From the NCBI GenBank assembly GCA_030407005.1, contig JAUDYN010000007.1:1240001-1304000 (forward strand): DNA of 64,000 bases. The letters are read 5' to 3'. The translations under genes and the position numbers were made by a program. Below the pieces are notes generated by a model. The model saw only the letters and a list, made by a program, of their open reading frames with translations, was not told where the DNA came from and made no database searches. Positions 46,887 through 58,800 of this stretch are shown here, in pieces. The stretch comes from Desarmillaria ectypa (taxonomy: Eukaryota > Basidiomycota > Agaricomycetes > Agaricales > Physalacriaceae). The stretch's first letter is position 1, and the number at the start of each line of letters is the position of its first letter.

Positions 46887-49800
46887 TTGAACACTGAAGA
46901 GAGTCTTGCATGTGAGCAACTCTATGAACTTCATGAACTGATCCGGTATATCTGCAGAACCAAGAGCTCAGGCCAAGACTTCTTGGTGGATATCCAGCTT
47001 TCTCCTTGTATAGGAAAGAAGACCTTGACAACTCAAGCATTGTTGGATAGCAGCTGCACAGGTAGCTCTATCAACTGAATCTACATCCAACAACACCAGT
47101 TGGATACCCAAAAAGCTGCTTCTCCCATACCAGTATACAATGCAGATAGGATCCATAATAAAGGTGGCAATGTAATCGAATTCGTGGAACTCCAGATGAC
47201 CATTGGAGACCACATCAAACAAATTGACCTCATGGTCACCAACCTAGACTCCAAGACAGTGTACCTGGGCCATGACTGGCTTAAACGCCATAATCCCCTC
47301 ATCAACTGGAAATCAGGAGCCATGACATTCGGACAATGTCATTGCATAAAAAATCAATTCACACTTCCTGACTATGATGAAGAAGACAGATGGGATGAAG
47401 AGCTAGAAGAAGGCAAGACTATTCTAGCAATAAACATGCAAGAAGAAATCATTCTTCAAGCAGTACACCATGCAAACAAATTGGCAGCAGCTGCAAATGC
47501 AGAAAAACCAAAACAGACCTTTGAGGAGCTTGTGCCTCCTCAATATCAAAGTTTTAGAGACTTATTCTCTAAAGAAAGCTTTGACGATCTCTCTGACTGA
47601 AGACTCTGGGATCATGCCATTGAGCTAACTCCCAATGCAAAATCCACACTAGACTGCAAAGTCTATCCTCTCAACCAAAATGAATAGAAACAACTTGACA
47701 AGTTCCTCGATGAAAACCTTGACTCTGGACACATTCATCCCTCGAAATCTCCTTTTGCCTCTCCTTTCTTTTTCATCAAGAAAAAGGATGGCTCCTTATA
47801 TCCAGTTCAAGACTATTGAAAACTGAATGAGATGACAATCAAGAATCATTATCCCCTCTCCTTGATTTCCAAACTCATTGACAAGTTGTGAGGAGCAAAA
47901 TACTTTTCCAAGTTAGATGTCCAATGGGGGTACAACAATATATGAATCTAAGATGGAGACAAAGAAAAGGCTGCATTCAGAACTAACTGAGGACTCTTTG
48001 AGCCTATGGTCATGTTCTTTGGCCTTACCAATTCATCAGCCACATTCTAGTGGATGATGAATGACATCTTTAAGGATCTAATTGTCAGAGAAAAAGTCAC
48101 TATTTACCTTGACAATATCCTCATATTCACAAAATCCCTGTCCAAACACCGAATCATTGTTTGACAAGTCTTACAACATTTACAAGAAAACAAACTGTTC
48201 CTTAAAGCAGAGAAGTGTGAGTTTGAGGTACTTGAGACTGAGTATCTTAGAGTCATTATCAGTGAAGATGCTATTCACATGGACCCCATCAAAATTGCTG
48301 GAATCACTGAATAGCCTACTCCTATGAAGAAGAAGGAACTTCAATCATTCCTAGGATTCACGAACTTCTATTGCAAGTTTATTTGTGATTATTCAAAAAT
48401 CATACATCCCCTTACCCAGTTAACTGGAAAGGTAGACTGGATGTGGGGATCAGAATAAGAACAGGTGTTTAGTCAACTCAAGAAGTTGATGATCACAAAT
48501 ATAGTTCTTATGATCCCTTTAGATGATGGAAAATTCTGAGTTGAGGCTGACACTAGCAATGGAGCCATTGGTGCTGTTCTAAGTCAAGAACAGAATGGCA
48601 AATGGAAGCCTGTTGCCTTTATGTCAAAAGCATTGACAGTCACTGAGTGCAACTATGAAATTTATGACAAGGAGTTGCTGACTATCATGCTAGCCCTAGA
48701 AGAATGGCAACATTACCTGATGGGCACCAAAGAGACTATTGAAATCTGGACCAATCACCAAAACCTCTAGTATTTCCAAAAACCTCAAAAGCTGAACCAT
48801 CGACAAGCTTGGTGGGTCACCAAATTGGCAGAATACCACTTTGTTCTTCAACACAAAGCTGAAATCGCCAACAAGAAAGCAGATCTTCTCAGTCAATGAG
48901 ATGATCATGACCAAGGGAAGGAAGACAACCAAGATATAGTCATTCTTGTTCCTGAACATTTCCAGGCATTAATATTGCCCACAACTGAAGAATGAACCAC
49001 ACATATAAGAGATGCAACCTGACAAAAGAATCAATGGGATCAAGGGATAGAGAAATCCCTTAATCACAAATAAGAAATCACCCAGGAAGAAGAAATCCTG
49101 CAGTACGACAGGTGAATCTATATTCCCCAAGATCTTTCACTTCACAGTGATATCATTTCACAATATCATGACCACATTACCATGGAACATCCAGAAATTG
49201 CCAAGACCAAAGAACTTATTCTTCGTGACTACTGGTAGCCAAAGATGAAAAGAGATGTTGAATCCTATATCAAGGGATGCAAAACATGTCAATGAACAAA
49301 GAGCAATACACAGACAAAGGCTGCTCCTCTTCATCCTAATGCAATCCCAGATACCCCATGGACTCACATTTCTATGGACATGATCACCGGACTTCCAGAA
49401 TCAGAAGGCTTTGATGCCTTACTCGTCATTGTGGATAGATTTTCCAAAAACATAATTCTCATTCCATGTAATGAAGAATTATCTGCTAAAGGATGGGCTC
49501 TAATGCTCTGCAACCATGTGTATGCAAAACATGAGATGCCCCAAGTAGTCATCTCAGACTGAGGACTCCAGTTTGTATCAGCATTCATGAAGGAACTATA
49601 TAAAATGCTGAACATCACCCAAAATGTGTCCATGGTGTATCATCCCCAGACAGATGGACAAACAGAGAGAGTCAACCAGGAGGTTGAAAAATACCTCTGC
49701 ATCTTTGTTAACCACTGACAAACCGACTGGGTTGCATGGCTACCTCTTGCAGAATTCACTCACAATAATTGAATTCACTCAGCCACTGGAAAAAGCCCAT

Positions 49801-50486
49801 TCATGGTTCTTTATGGATGGAATCCCCAACTCATCCCTGAGTCAATCCAAAAAACCAGTTTTGCCAACCCCACAGCCATTGATTTTACTGAAACCATGGT
49901 CAAAGTCCATAAGGAAGTCCATGACACACTAGAAAAGGCAGCAGCGCAAATGAAGGTGCAATACAACAAGAAGAAATCATCCCCATGGGAGTATCAAATT
50001 GGTGATAAGGTTTGGGTTGACACTGCCAACCTTCATCTCCCACAACCAAAGAAGAAGCTTGATGATAAACGAACAGGACCATTTGAGATTATTGAGAAAT
50101 CCAGTATAGCAGCCTACAAACTAAAACTGCCACCTCACTGGAAGATACACCCCTGTTTCAACAGGAAACTATTAACTCCATACATGGCACCTTTCTTTTT
50201 GAATCAACAACAACTGCCACCTCCTCCTCCAGACCTTGTCAATGGTCAAGAGGAATATAAAATCAAAGAAGTTTTGGATTCATATACTCAAAAAGTGCAC
50301 TCCAAAAGAGGACAACCATCCAGGGAAGTCACAGACTACCTGGTTAAATGGAAGGGTTGGACCAGGGAACACAACTCCTGGGTCAGAGAAACTGAGATGA
50401 CAAACACCATGGAAGCAATCAAAGAGTACCAGGCTAATGAAAGTAGATCAACGAAAGGCAGAAGGAAGGTGTTTCCAGTGCAATGA
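46887..50486 (+). pseudogene. pol of element A: protease, RT, RNase H,integrase, chromodomain
   Basis: Domains run in Gypsy order. The protease (about 47030-47330) has ALLDSSCTGSS, where the active-site triad D-S/T-G is now DSS. The linker ends in WDHAIEL. Reverse transcriptase (about 47640-48180) carries YLDN in place of YxDD (AAT at 48114-48116). RNase H spans about 48480-48900. The integrase zinc region is near 49160-49290, and the catalytic core from about 49370 includes YHPQTDGQTERVNQE. The chromodomain (about 50250-50400) contains EEYKIKEVLDS and TDYLVKWKGWTREHNSWV. More than 15 in-frame TGA/TAG codons interrupt it, most where family members have Arg or Gln. Catalytic losses plus stops make it non-functional. 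Confidence 0.85.
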
Positions 50487-50628
50487 GAAGAGTCACATAG
50501 CCAAGGATTGCCCCAGGAGAAGAGAGTTCAAGGACATTAGATCAGTAGGGCCCACTAATGAAGTGGTGCCACCTACAGTGATGTGCTTGGTAATGGTGAG
50601 TGACAAAAGAATTAGGGAATGGAAATGA
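50437..50628 (+). pseudogene. gag zinc-knuckle fragment fused behind the chromodomain of A
   Basis: A CCHC knuckle (CFQCNEKSHIAKDC) with its flanks RKAEGR and PTNEVVPP overlaps the last codons of pol in another frame. The same block lies in its proper gag place at 45711-45830. Its position after pol means that the end of A was joined to the middle of another copy's gag by deletion or recombination. Confidence 0.75.
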
Positions 50629-50639
50629 ACACCAATCAC

Positions 50640-51930
50640 ACTAAATCTCTTACTACTCTACACTTAATCACCAATATTGAATTCGGGTGGTTTTGAGTAT
50701 GATGGAAGCACTCTGCAGACTTTAATAATCAAGTACAGTTGTCTTAAAGATATTTTATTTGTTACTAGTGAGTTATACAAAGTACTACTTATACTAGTGG
50801 GGTGGGTAAGACACAATTAACTTGGTTTGAGCTACTGTGCTTGTTCTGACTGAAACTGCTTTAGACTGGTGGCACTCTTGGCCCTATACTGCTTCCTATA
50901 AGTGATAAACACTTGACCAGTTGCACTCTTGGCTAACTAGTGACACTCTTGGCCTAAGAATAAACTATAACTCTGAGAACTTTGCTTGAACTAACTTCAA
51001 AACACTCTGGACCTTTGCAGGACACAACAGTGACTCTAAGAAACTTCAATTCAATGCAATACTATGGGTGACTTAGTGACTATTAATCACTTCATCAAGG
51101 TTAAGCACAAAAGCCTTTAATTGGGGACACTAGTTACTACTAGTGAGGGCTCAACTGCAGGGATGGCTTGCCTGCTTTGCATGAGCACCCATCCTACTAC
51201 TTATATACTACTGAGGCAGAACTATAAATATCATCTGGATATAGGGTATATTGGTAAGGATTTCTTAGCTAGTCATGAATAATGGTGAATAATCACACAA
51301 TAGTCGGTCTAGTCTGTTTTCTTTTCAAATATTCAGTCTAGAGACTCCACAGTTGGTCTTTCCACACCCTTGGCCCAACTACATGCCCTAGTAATGCAGT
51401 TATATGGATATCCAGATATTGGTGCCTGTAACAGCTATCTGATCATGATTGAGGGTGCAGTCTGGCTCCACTAGTATCGATCATAAGAAATCTATATTGT
51501 AATAGTTGGATCTGGGCTCAAGGTTAATCCATTTCTAATTTATTTCTAAGTCCTGTTTCAAGATTTCCATGTGACTAGTTATCCTGACTTAGGTGTTTAT
51601 GCCCAGTCTGGGCTGCTAGTGACAGAACTTCATGAGATCTGTGTATTCTGCTCCTGGTTTTGGTGTGCTAGTAGCATCCTTCATTTACTAGTGGCTGTAT
51701 TTCACTTAGTCCTGCTAGCATTCGAGTTACTAGTCTGGCCAGCTGGTAGATTTAACTCACTAATGGTGTTGCATCTAAGTCCTGGCTCTACTAGTTGCTT
51801 ACTGCTTTTAACTATCAGCTCAAAACCTCAGCTATAGTCCTCTATGTATCACTAGTATAGGATAGATGTACAATAGTATTGTTACAAAATTGCAAAATCT
51901 AGATGTGAATGTGTAGATGGCATATCAGTG
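50640..51930. repeat. CTAGT/ACTAGT-dense segment
   Basis: Between 50765 and 51856 the pentamer CTAGT occurs 16 times and the palindrome ACTAGT 11 times, where chance predicts about one and fewer than one. A second motif, CACTCTTGGC, recurs at 50873, 50924 and 50944. There is no coding sequence and no LTR. The segment lies between the broken end of A and the truncated 3' end of C and is not explained by either. Confidence 0.6.
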
Positions 51931-53861
51931 CATAATCTATTCCTTTCATTTTGGATAGGTATGAGGAATGTTAATGCCCATGTTGGAAATAAATGTTGTG
52001 TATAATGAGGGGACTCCCAGTCATACAGCTTTGACCATGGTGCCACAGTCATGTTCATTAGTTCTTCAGCCCACTAGCTTGGCTTCTTTCTCAAGCTTCT
52101 GGAAATAGTGGAAAGTGGGCTGTGTTCCCATGTGAAGGTCAAACATTTACTTTTCATGGACCTTCTTGATGGCGGGGTCCCTAAATTGTCAAGTTACCAT
52201 ATCAACAAAGTCTTTCTAAGAGGGATAGTGGAAGTGAGCAGCAGTGCTATCTCAGGCATTGCCAACCCAGAATTTGGGTCTCTTGTAGACCCACCAATCC
52301 TTAATGACTCTCTTGAAGTGAAAAGTCATGAATAATATCAGGTGCAATGGTACCTGAAAATAATGATGGAACACTTCAAAGTAGGTGATACAATCACCTA
52401 TGAAGTGTTCTATGTCATTGTGCTCTCTCTTAAATAGCTTTGGGGGTTGTATGAGGATGGGCTTGATGCCCATATATGAGGCATCATCAGGAGCATTCCT
52501 GGTGGGATTGGGGGTAGGATCAGGTGGACCCTTTCCTGGTGGCAGTCTTGGGATTGAGAATCAATCCAGCCTTAGAGTGGGTGGGCCTTGTGGAGATTCC
52601 ATCAGTCTTTCCCACTTGGGTTCTTTTTTTTTTTTGCTAAACTTGAAGGTTTTGATATGGAGATCTCTGGCTGCCTTCACTTTAGCAAGTTCCTGACACA
52701 TTTTCTGAATGTGTTGTTCCTTCTCAGCTAGTTCACTTCTAACCACTTGTAAGATTTCTTCCATTGTCAGTTGCAACATTCCTGCAGGGGCAGAAGAACT
52801 CACTTCAGATTCTTTGTCTGCACCTGTGAATAGAATGCTACCACCCTGATGGGAGTGATAGCCAATTCATCAAGCCTGCCTTAGTGCCAGTGAGTCAGAG
52901 AAGGGTCTAGGTTGGTTAACCAGGGTATTGAGCAGATAGGAAGGGTAATTTGTACATTGGGGCTAGAAGGATTCCAGCCTGCTATAATAGCCTGACAGAT
53001 GTGTAAAGCTATTAAAACTGGGCTCTAGGCCCCATCTGTTTGCCTCCCTCCTTTCCAGATCCCTGAGAGCATGTCCCAGTACATGCCACTCCTCCACTGT
53101 TCTTGGCTGTAATCCAGAGGCCAAGTCCTCTGCTGCAAGCAGGTATAGCTTGTGAAATCTGTTGGCCCATATGTGGGCACAAATATTGGGACCCAGGTTA
53201 GGTCCTTGTACTAGGTTGCCCCTGTTAAGGGCCAACCACTCATTCATTTCTGGATTGATTTGGGGCCAGGCAGTTCTGGCCTCCACATCAGCATGCTGTA
53301 ATTCCCAGGTGGTGGTCCTGAAGGGGCTAAATAGGCCTCTGTCCACATTGGAGAGTTCAGGCCACTTGTAATTGGCCCTATTGATGTTGAAGGGGTTGTC
53401 AGGAGGGAGGGAAGTGGCCATGGTTTCACTGTCAGAGGAGTTGTCATCAGTGATTTTGATGATAGGAAGGGATGAGGAGGAGTCTGTTCCTCTACTGGGC
53501 CAAGAGCCTTGCTCTTGAGTATCAACAGCCTAGGGGCTATAGGGATGGTTTTAGAGATGGGTATTTTCCATCCTTGGATAGTTTGTATGTTGAACCCTAG
53601 CTTGGGTTGGATGGGTGGATGGGGTATAGGGGGGAGGAGAGAACTCTTAATGTTGGAGTGTATCCCAAATGTTCTGCAGGTATTCTGGGGTGGGGGAGAT
53701 GGGTCATTCCACCTGAATGTTTGTGTTTGAGAGATTCCATGCTGGGAACTTCTCAGAGGAATTCTTGAAGTGGACCCTGGAGTGGGGGATGTCTTCTTCC
53801 TCTCTTTGCCCAACCATACTTGTGGTTGCCATTCTTGTGGCTTTTGGTCTTTGGAGGACAT
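51930..53861 (-). pseudogene. gag of element C, truncated
   Basis: The frame 53861-53244 (205 aa) starts MSSKDQKPQEW, is Pro/Ser-rich, and contains FRWNDPSPPPQNT, matching WNDLPSPQPKN in A and WNDPSPPPQNT in F. The frame 53421-52963 carries the NINRANYKWPELSNVDRG block, the counterpart of A's NPNRADYNWPDLSEVDRT. A coiled segment (52803-52561, with a Lys run) and the capsid (52473 down to 51930) follow. Frameshifts and stops separate these pieces. Confidence 0.75.
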
Positions 53862-54006
53862 GGAGGAGATGTTGAGAAGGGTGAGAGAGAAGTTGGGGTC
53901 TTCTTTGTTGATGTAGACATGCTCTGAGTTCTTCTTTGTAAGCTAGTATGAATAAAGTGATGAATATCACCAGTAGGATTGTGCCACCAATGGCAGTATT
54001 GATCAT
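53704..54006 (-). CDS. Small upstream membrane ORF of element C
   Basis: The 100-aa open frame starts MINTAIGG and carries the same single helix as A and F. In this copy it stays open across the gag start (53861), which lies 145 nt downstream in the +1 frame. The overlapping part (after about residue 48) is Ser/Pro/Arg-rich and may be only the alternative frame of gag. The conserved helix is the reason to regard the ORF as real. Confidence 0.5.
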   Translation of the reverse strand: MINTAIGGTILLVIFITLFILAYKEELRACLHQQRRPQLLSHPSQHLLHVLQRPKATRMATTSMVGQREEEDIPHSRVHFKNSSEKFPAWNLSNTNIQVE

Positions 54007-54097
54007 AATGTTTTGTTGGTTTTTTCATTCTTCTGGCATATGTTGGTGCTTCATTATATCTAGTGGTGATGAAGCAGTTGGGAAATCTTCCAACTAA

Positions 54098-54480
54098 TGT
54101 TACAACCCAGTTCACATGTGATCCTGGGATCAGACACTGGTTCCCAGGCTGTCTCACATTCAGACAATCACCCTTTAATGGGAAAGCAAGAGAGATCTTT
54201 AGAAGAGTGTAGAATGATATATATATTAAGTTTAGTTGGAAGATGAAGAATATACATGAAGAGTATCCTACTTATATACTGAAAGCTGGAAGACTAATAA
54301 TAGTGTTGTCTATGTGTATATTATACATAAACCATGTGTCCATTATGCTACCAGAGTCATATGGTGAAGGCAAGGTGACAGCATGGGTGAATCAATGGTG
54401 TTATCGATGAACTAGCAATATGCAAGAGATGAGGAACAATAAGATGCAGATAAGATAAGGAAAATGGAAAAATCATAACA
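54098..54480 (-). repeat. LTR of element C (5')
   Basis: A 383-bp LTR, read on the minus strand, starts TGTTATGATTTTTCC at 54480 and ends GTAACA at 54098. It is of the same family as the LTR of A. Confidence 0.8.
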
Positions 54481-54514
54481 TCTAATCTCTAATTTGATAT
54501 GAGAGACTTCTTCC

Positions 54515-55835
54515 ACCAATCTAGCTGCCATGGAATTCACTGAAACCATGGTACAAGTCCACAAAGAAGAATATGAGACATTAGAAAAAGTGGCCATACA
54601 GATGAAGAGCCAATATGATAAAGGGAAGCAATTGGTATAGGAATACCAAATTGGTGATAGAGTCTAGCTTGACACAGCTAACCTTCATCTTTCATGACTA
54701 AAAAAGAAACTTGACAACAAATGAATGGGACCATTCATCATTCTCAAAAAGGCTGGTGCAACAGCATACAAACTGAAGTTACCACCTTACTGGAAGATTC
54801 ACCCCTAATTTATAAGGAAAACTGAGTCAAGAGAATAGGATATTAGCAATAGTAAATTTAACATTATGAACCCTGAAGTTTGTTCAGGAATTGGTGGTAT
54901 TGTAAATATAAAATTGCTGATGTCCTATATCTCACCTGTCTTCCCAAATCAATAACTGCCACCACCACCTCCAGACCTCATTGATGAACAGGAGGAATAT
55001 GAGATCAAAGAACTTCTGGACTTGAGAACCTGTAGGGTATGAGCCAAAAAGGGCCAATGGTTGAAGTTAGTCACTGACTACTTTGTCAAGTGGAAAGAAT
55101 GGATCTAAGAACACAACTCCTGGGTCTGAGACACTGAGATAGGAAATGCCCAGGAAGCAATCATGGAATATGAGAAAAATATCAACCAAGTCATATACAG
55201 CACCAAAATTGTAACCCAGGAAAAGACAGTGGTCAAAGTACTTAACCATGAATATTCAGAAAATGGCAACATGGCATACCTCACACTGCAAAAGGATGGA
55301 CTCAAGAAATGGATAATTAATCCAAATATGGATCAATGGAAAACACTAATTGATCAGTACTGGATCAAACAAGCAAAGTCACAACTCAAAACCTCTGAAG
55401 AAGAATCTTAGCAGTCAGGATGACTGCTTTAACAAGGGGATAATGTTATGATTTTTTTATTTTTCTATCTTATCCAACATCTAATCATTATTCTCCATCA
55501 ACATCACTATTGTTCATTGATAACAACCATCAATTCCATCATGCTGTCACTATATTCTAAGATGTTTCCTCATGAACACACCATAGTCATATGATCCTAC
55601 TCATTTCATGCATGGACAACACATGGTCATCACTATTATTAGTCTACACTTTCAGTATATAAGTAGGGTAGTTTTCATTTACATTCCCTATCTTTCAACT
55701 AAACTTAATTCTTATACCAACTACTCCCCATATCTAAAGATCCAGCCATACTCTAACTATAGGTGATTGTCTGAATGTGAGGCAGCCTTAGAGTTGTGCA
55801 TGATTCCAAGATCACATGTAGTTTGGGTCCTAACA
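54515..55835 (+). mobile_element. Element D: 3' end of pol, polypurine tract and 3' LTR
   Basis: The copy starts abruptly inside the integrase C-terminal region (AMEFTETMVQVHKEEYETLEK) just 35 bp from the LTR of C. It continues through the chromodomain (about 54990-55160, with several stops) and an open C-terminal tail (55163-55411). The polypurine tract AACAAGGGGATAA (55431-55443) and the 3' LTR (55444-55835) follow. The motif GTCAGGATGACTGCTTTAAC just before the tract is conserved in E and G. Confidence 0.85.
55444..55835 (+). repeat. LTR of element D (3')
   Basis: A 392-bp LTR starts TGTTATGATTTTTTT and ends CCTAACA. The TATA box lies at 55654-55666. Confidence 0.8.
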
Positions 55836-55859
55836 AAGCTCTATCCACAGCTCCTATAT

Positions 55860-58800
55860 ATATACATATAACCTCAAAATGTGACCCACTGCTAGTCCCA
55901 TTCCTGTATATAATGCTGATGGATCACACAACAAGGTGGGAGAAATCACATCATTTGTGAAATTACAGCTTAAAGTTGGCAACCATAGTGAATGAATAGA
56001 TTTAGCAGTCACTGAAAGAAATATTCCTTGGACATGACTGGCTCTTACACTATAATCCCATCATTAACTGGGAAACTGGGAAAATCCTATTCACTTGATG
56101 TCAATGCATAAAAATTCCATACACATTACCAGATGCTGATGAAGATGATGAATGGGAATTGGAAGAAGGAGAAACCATCCTAGTGGTGAATTTCACCAAA
56201 GCAATAGAAATATGGGCTGTCCATAAAGCTAATGAGCTTATGGCCAAAGCCAATGAAGAAAAAGCCAAGGAATCCTTCAAAAGCATGGTACCTGAAGCTT
56301 ATCGGGATTTCAAGGACTTGTTCAACAAAGAAAACTTTGACAAACTTCCAGAACAAAAGCCCTGGGATCATGCCATTGAATTGGTCCTCAATGTCAAATC
56401 AACCCTAGACTGTAAAGTCTACCCATTAAACCAAACTGAGCAAGAGGAACTCGATACATTCCTTAAAGAAAATCTCACCTCAGGGTGAATCCAACCCTCC
56501 AAATTGCCAATGGCATCACTATTCTTCTTTGTCAAAAAGAAGGATGGAAAACTGCATTCTGTGAAGGATTATCAAAAACTTAATAAAATGATTATTAAAA
56601 ATTGATATCCTTTACTGCTCATATCTGAGCTAATGGACAAGCTGGAAAGTGCCAAATACTTCATTAAATTGGACATACAATGGGGCTATAATAATGTATG
56701 CATCAAAGAAGATGATGAATAAAAAGCAGCATTCAGAACTAACTGGAGGTTGTTTGAACCCATGGTAATGTTCTTCAGACTCACTAATTTGCCTGCAACC
56801 TTCCAATAGATGATGAATGACATCTTCAAAGATCTCATCACCACTGGAAAAGTTACAGTTTATCTTGATAATATTCTGATATTCTCCAAAGACCTAGATG
56901 AACATTGATGCATCATCTGAAGGGTGTTGGAGCTTCCTAGGAAACACAAACTGTTTCTGAAAGTGGAGAAGTGCAAATTTAAAGTACTTGAAACCAAGTA
57001 CTTAGGTGTCATCATCAGTAAAGGATTCATTCACATGGACCCTGTAAAAGTTGCAGGAATCACAGAATGGCCAGTTCCAACAAAGAAACAGGAACTACAG
57101 TCATTCTTAGAATCCACCAATTTCTATAGATGCTTTATCAAAGGATATAGTGATATAGTATGATCAATGACATGCCTCACAGGAAAGGAACAATGGGTGT
57201 GGGAGATAGCACAACAAGTCACATTCCAGTGACTTAAAACACAACTAGCAACAGACATAGTCCTAGCTATACCAATGGAGAAAGAACAAGATGGAAAATG
57301 GAGACCAGTTGCATTTCTATCAAAAGTGTTAATGGTCACTGAGTGAAATTATGAGATATACAACAAGGAATTACTTGCAATCATGCTCACTCTTGATGAA
57401 TGGAGACTATCTAATGGGAGCTGCAGTAGATTTTGAGATCTGGACAGATCATCAAAACCTGCAATATTTCCACAAACTGCAAAAACTTAATCACAGACAA
57501 GCATGATGGGTTACAGAACTTGCAGAATATCATTTCACTCTCCATCACAAACCAGGAATTGCCAACAAGAAAGTGGACCTACTCAGTTGATGAGCAGACT
57601 ATGAACAAGGCAAGGATGATAATAAAGAAGTAGTCATCCTTAAAGCCGAGTTCTTTAATGCTATGATCATGCTGACAGAAGAGGAAATCTGGGAATGTGT
57701 TAAAAGTGTAATCCACAATAACCAGAAATGGGTCCAAAGAATCACCAAGGCCCTTAACCATGAAAGGGGAATAAAAATGGAAGATGGACTTATCTTCTAT
57801 TATCAACAAATTTACATTCTCCAAGACCATGGATTACAAGGAGAAGTTGTGGCTGGATGTCATGACCATATTATGGCAGGACATCCAGGAGTAGAAAAGA
57901 CAAAGGAGCTAGTCTTAAGGGACTATTTGTGGCCAAAGATGAAGAAGGATGTAGAAACCTATGTTCAGGCATGCAAAACATGCACCTGAACCAAAACCAA
58001 TACCTAAGCCAAGCATGTGCCCCTTTATCCAAATGAAATCCTATTGGAACTATAGACACATATTTCAGTCAACATGGTTATGGGACTGCCACTTTCCAAT
58101 GGACATGATGCCATCCTGGTGATCATTGACCAATTTTCCAAGGAAATCATTCTAATCGCCTGCAGTACAGACCTCTCATCAGAAAGATAGGCTCAAATCT
58201 TGAGAGATGAAGTATATGCCAAACATGGCATGCCTATCACAGTCATATCTGACAGAGGGCCACAATTCATGTCAAAGTTCTTAAAGGACTTATATGACAT
58301 GTTAAACATCAAAGGAAATGCCTCTACAGTATTTCATCCACAAACAGATGGACAGACCAAGTATGTTAACTAAGAGATAGAAAAATATCTATGGATATTT
58401 ATCAATCATTGACAAGATGATTGGGCAGGATGGCTGCCTCTGGCTGCCTTTTAATATAACAATTGGGTACACTCTGCAAAAGGAAAAAGCCTATTTCAGG
58501 TCAATTACAGATGAAATCCTGAAGTCACTCTGGATTCATATACCCACTCTCCACTCTGAACCCCTGTGTCAGAATCATTTACAGACATGATGAAGTGCAT
58601 CCATGAAGAGACTCAAATGGCTTTACAAAAAGCTGTGACACAGATGAAAACTCAATATAACAAGAAGAAATGGACAGCAGTCAAGTACCAGATTGGTCAA
58701 AAAGTCTGGCTTAACATCACTAACCTTCATCTACCATGGCCAAAGAAAAAGCTGAATGACAAATGAGTAGGATCTTTCCTAATACTTGAAAAATGTGGTC

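Larger units (their letters stand above)
42794..50486 (+). mobile_element. Element A: Ty3/Gypsy chromovirus, 5' LTR to chromodomain, 3' LTR missing
   Basis: This is the most complete copy. Order: 5' LTR (42794-43218), PBS-like site, small membrane ORF (43275-43430), gag (from 43471), protease, reverse transcriptase, RNase H, integrase and chromodomain (to about 50430). No polypurine tract or 3' LTR follows; instead a second gag zinc-knuckle segment begins at about 50437. In-frame TGA and TAG codons are spread through gag and pol, so the copy is dead. It shares LTR ends, promoter box and protein sequence with copies C-G in this window. Confidence 0.9.
51930..54480 (-). mobile_element. Element C: 5' LTR plus gag of a minus-strand chromovirus copy, pol missing
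   Basis: The copy reads from right to left: 5' LTR (54480 to 54098), PBS-like site, small membrane ORF (54006 to 53704), gag start at 53861 and capsid homology down to about 51930, where it stops before the zinc knuckle. Capsid text such as EHNDIEHFIGDCITYF and KDWWVYKRPKFW matches element A. Fewer stops are seen in the N-terminal gag than in A. Everything downstream (pol, 3' LTR) is deleted. Confidence 0.85.

Noticed and set aside
52108..52335. Plus-strand 75-aa frame in element C
   Set aside because: It is the reverse complement of the capsid region of gag. The same shadow frame occurs opposite gag in element A (45064-45291).
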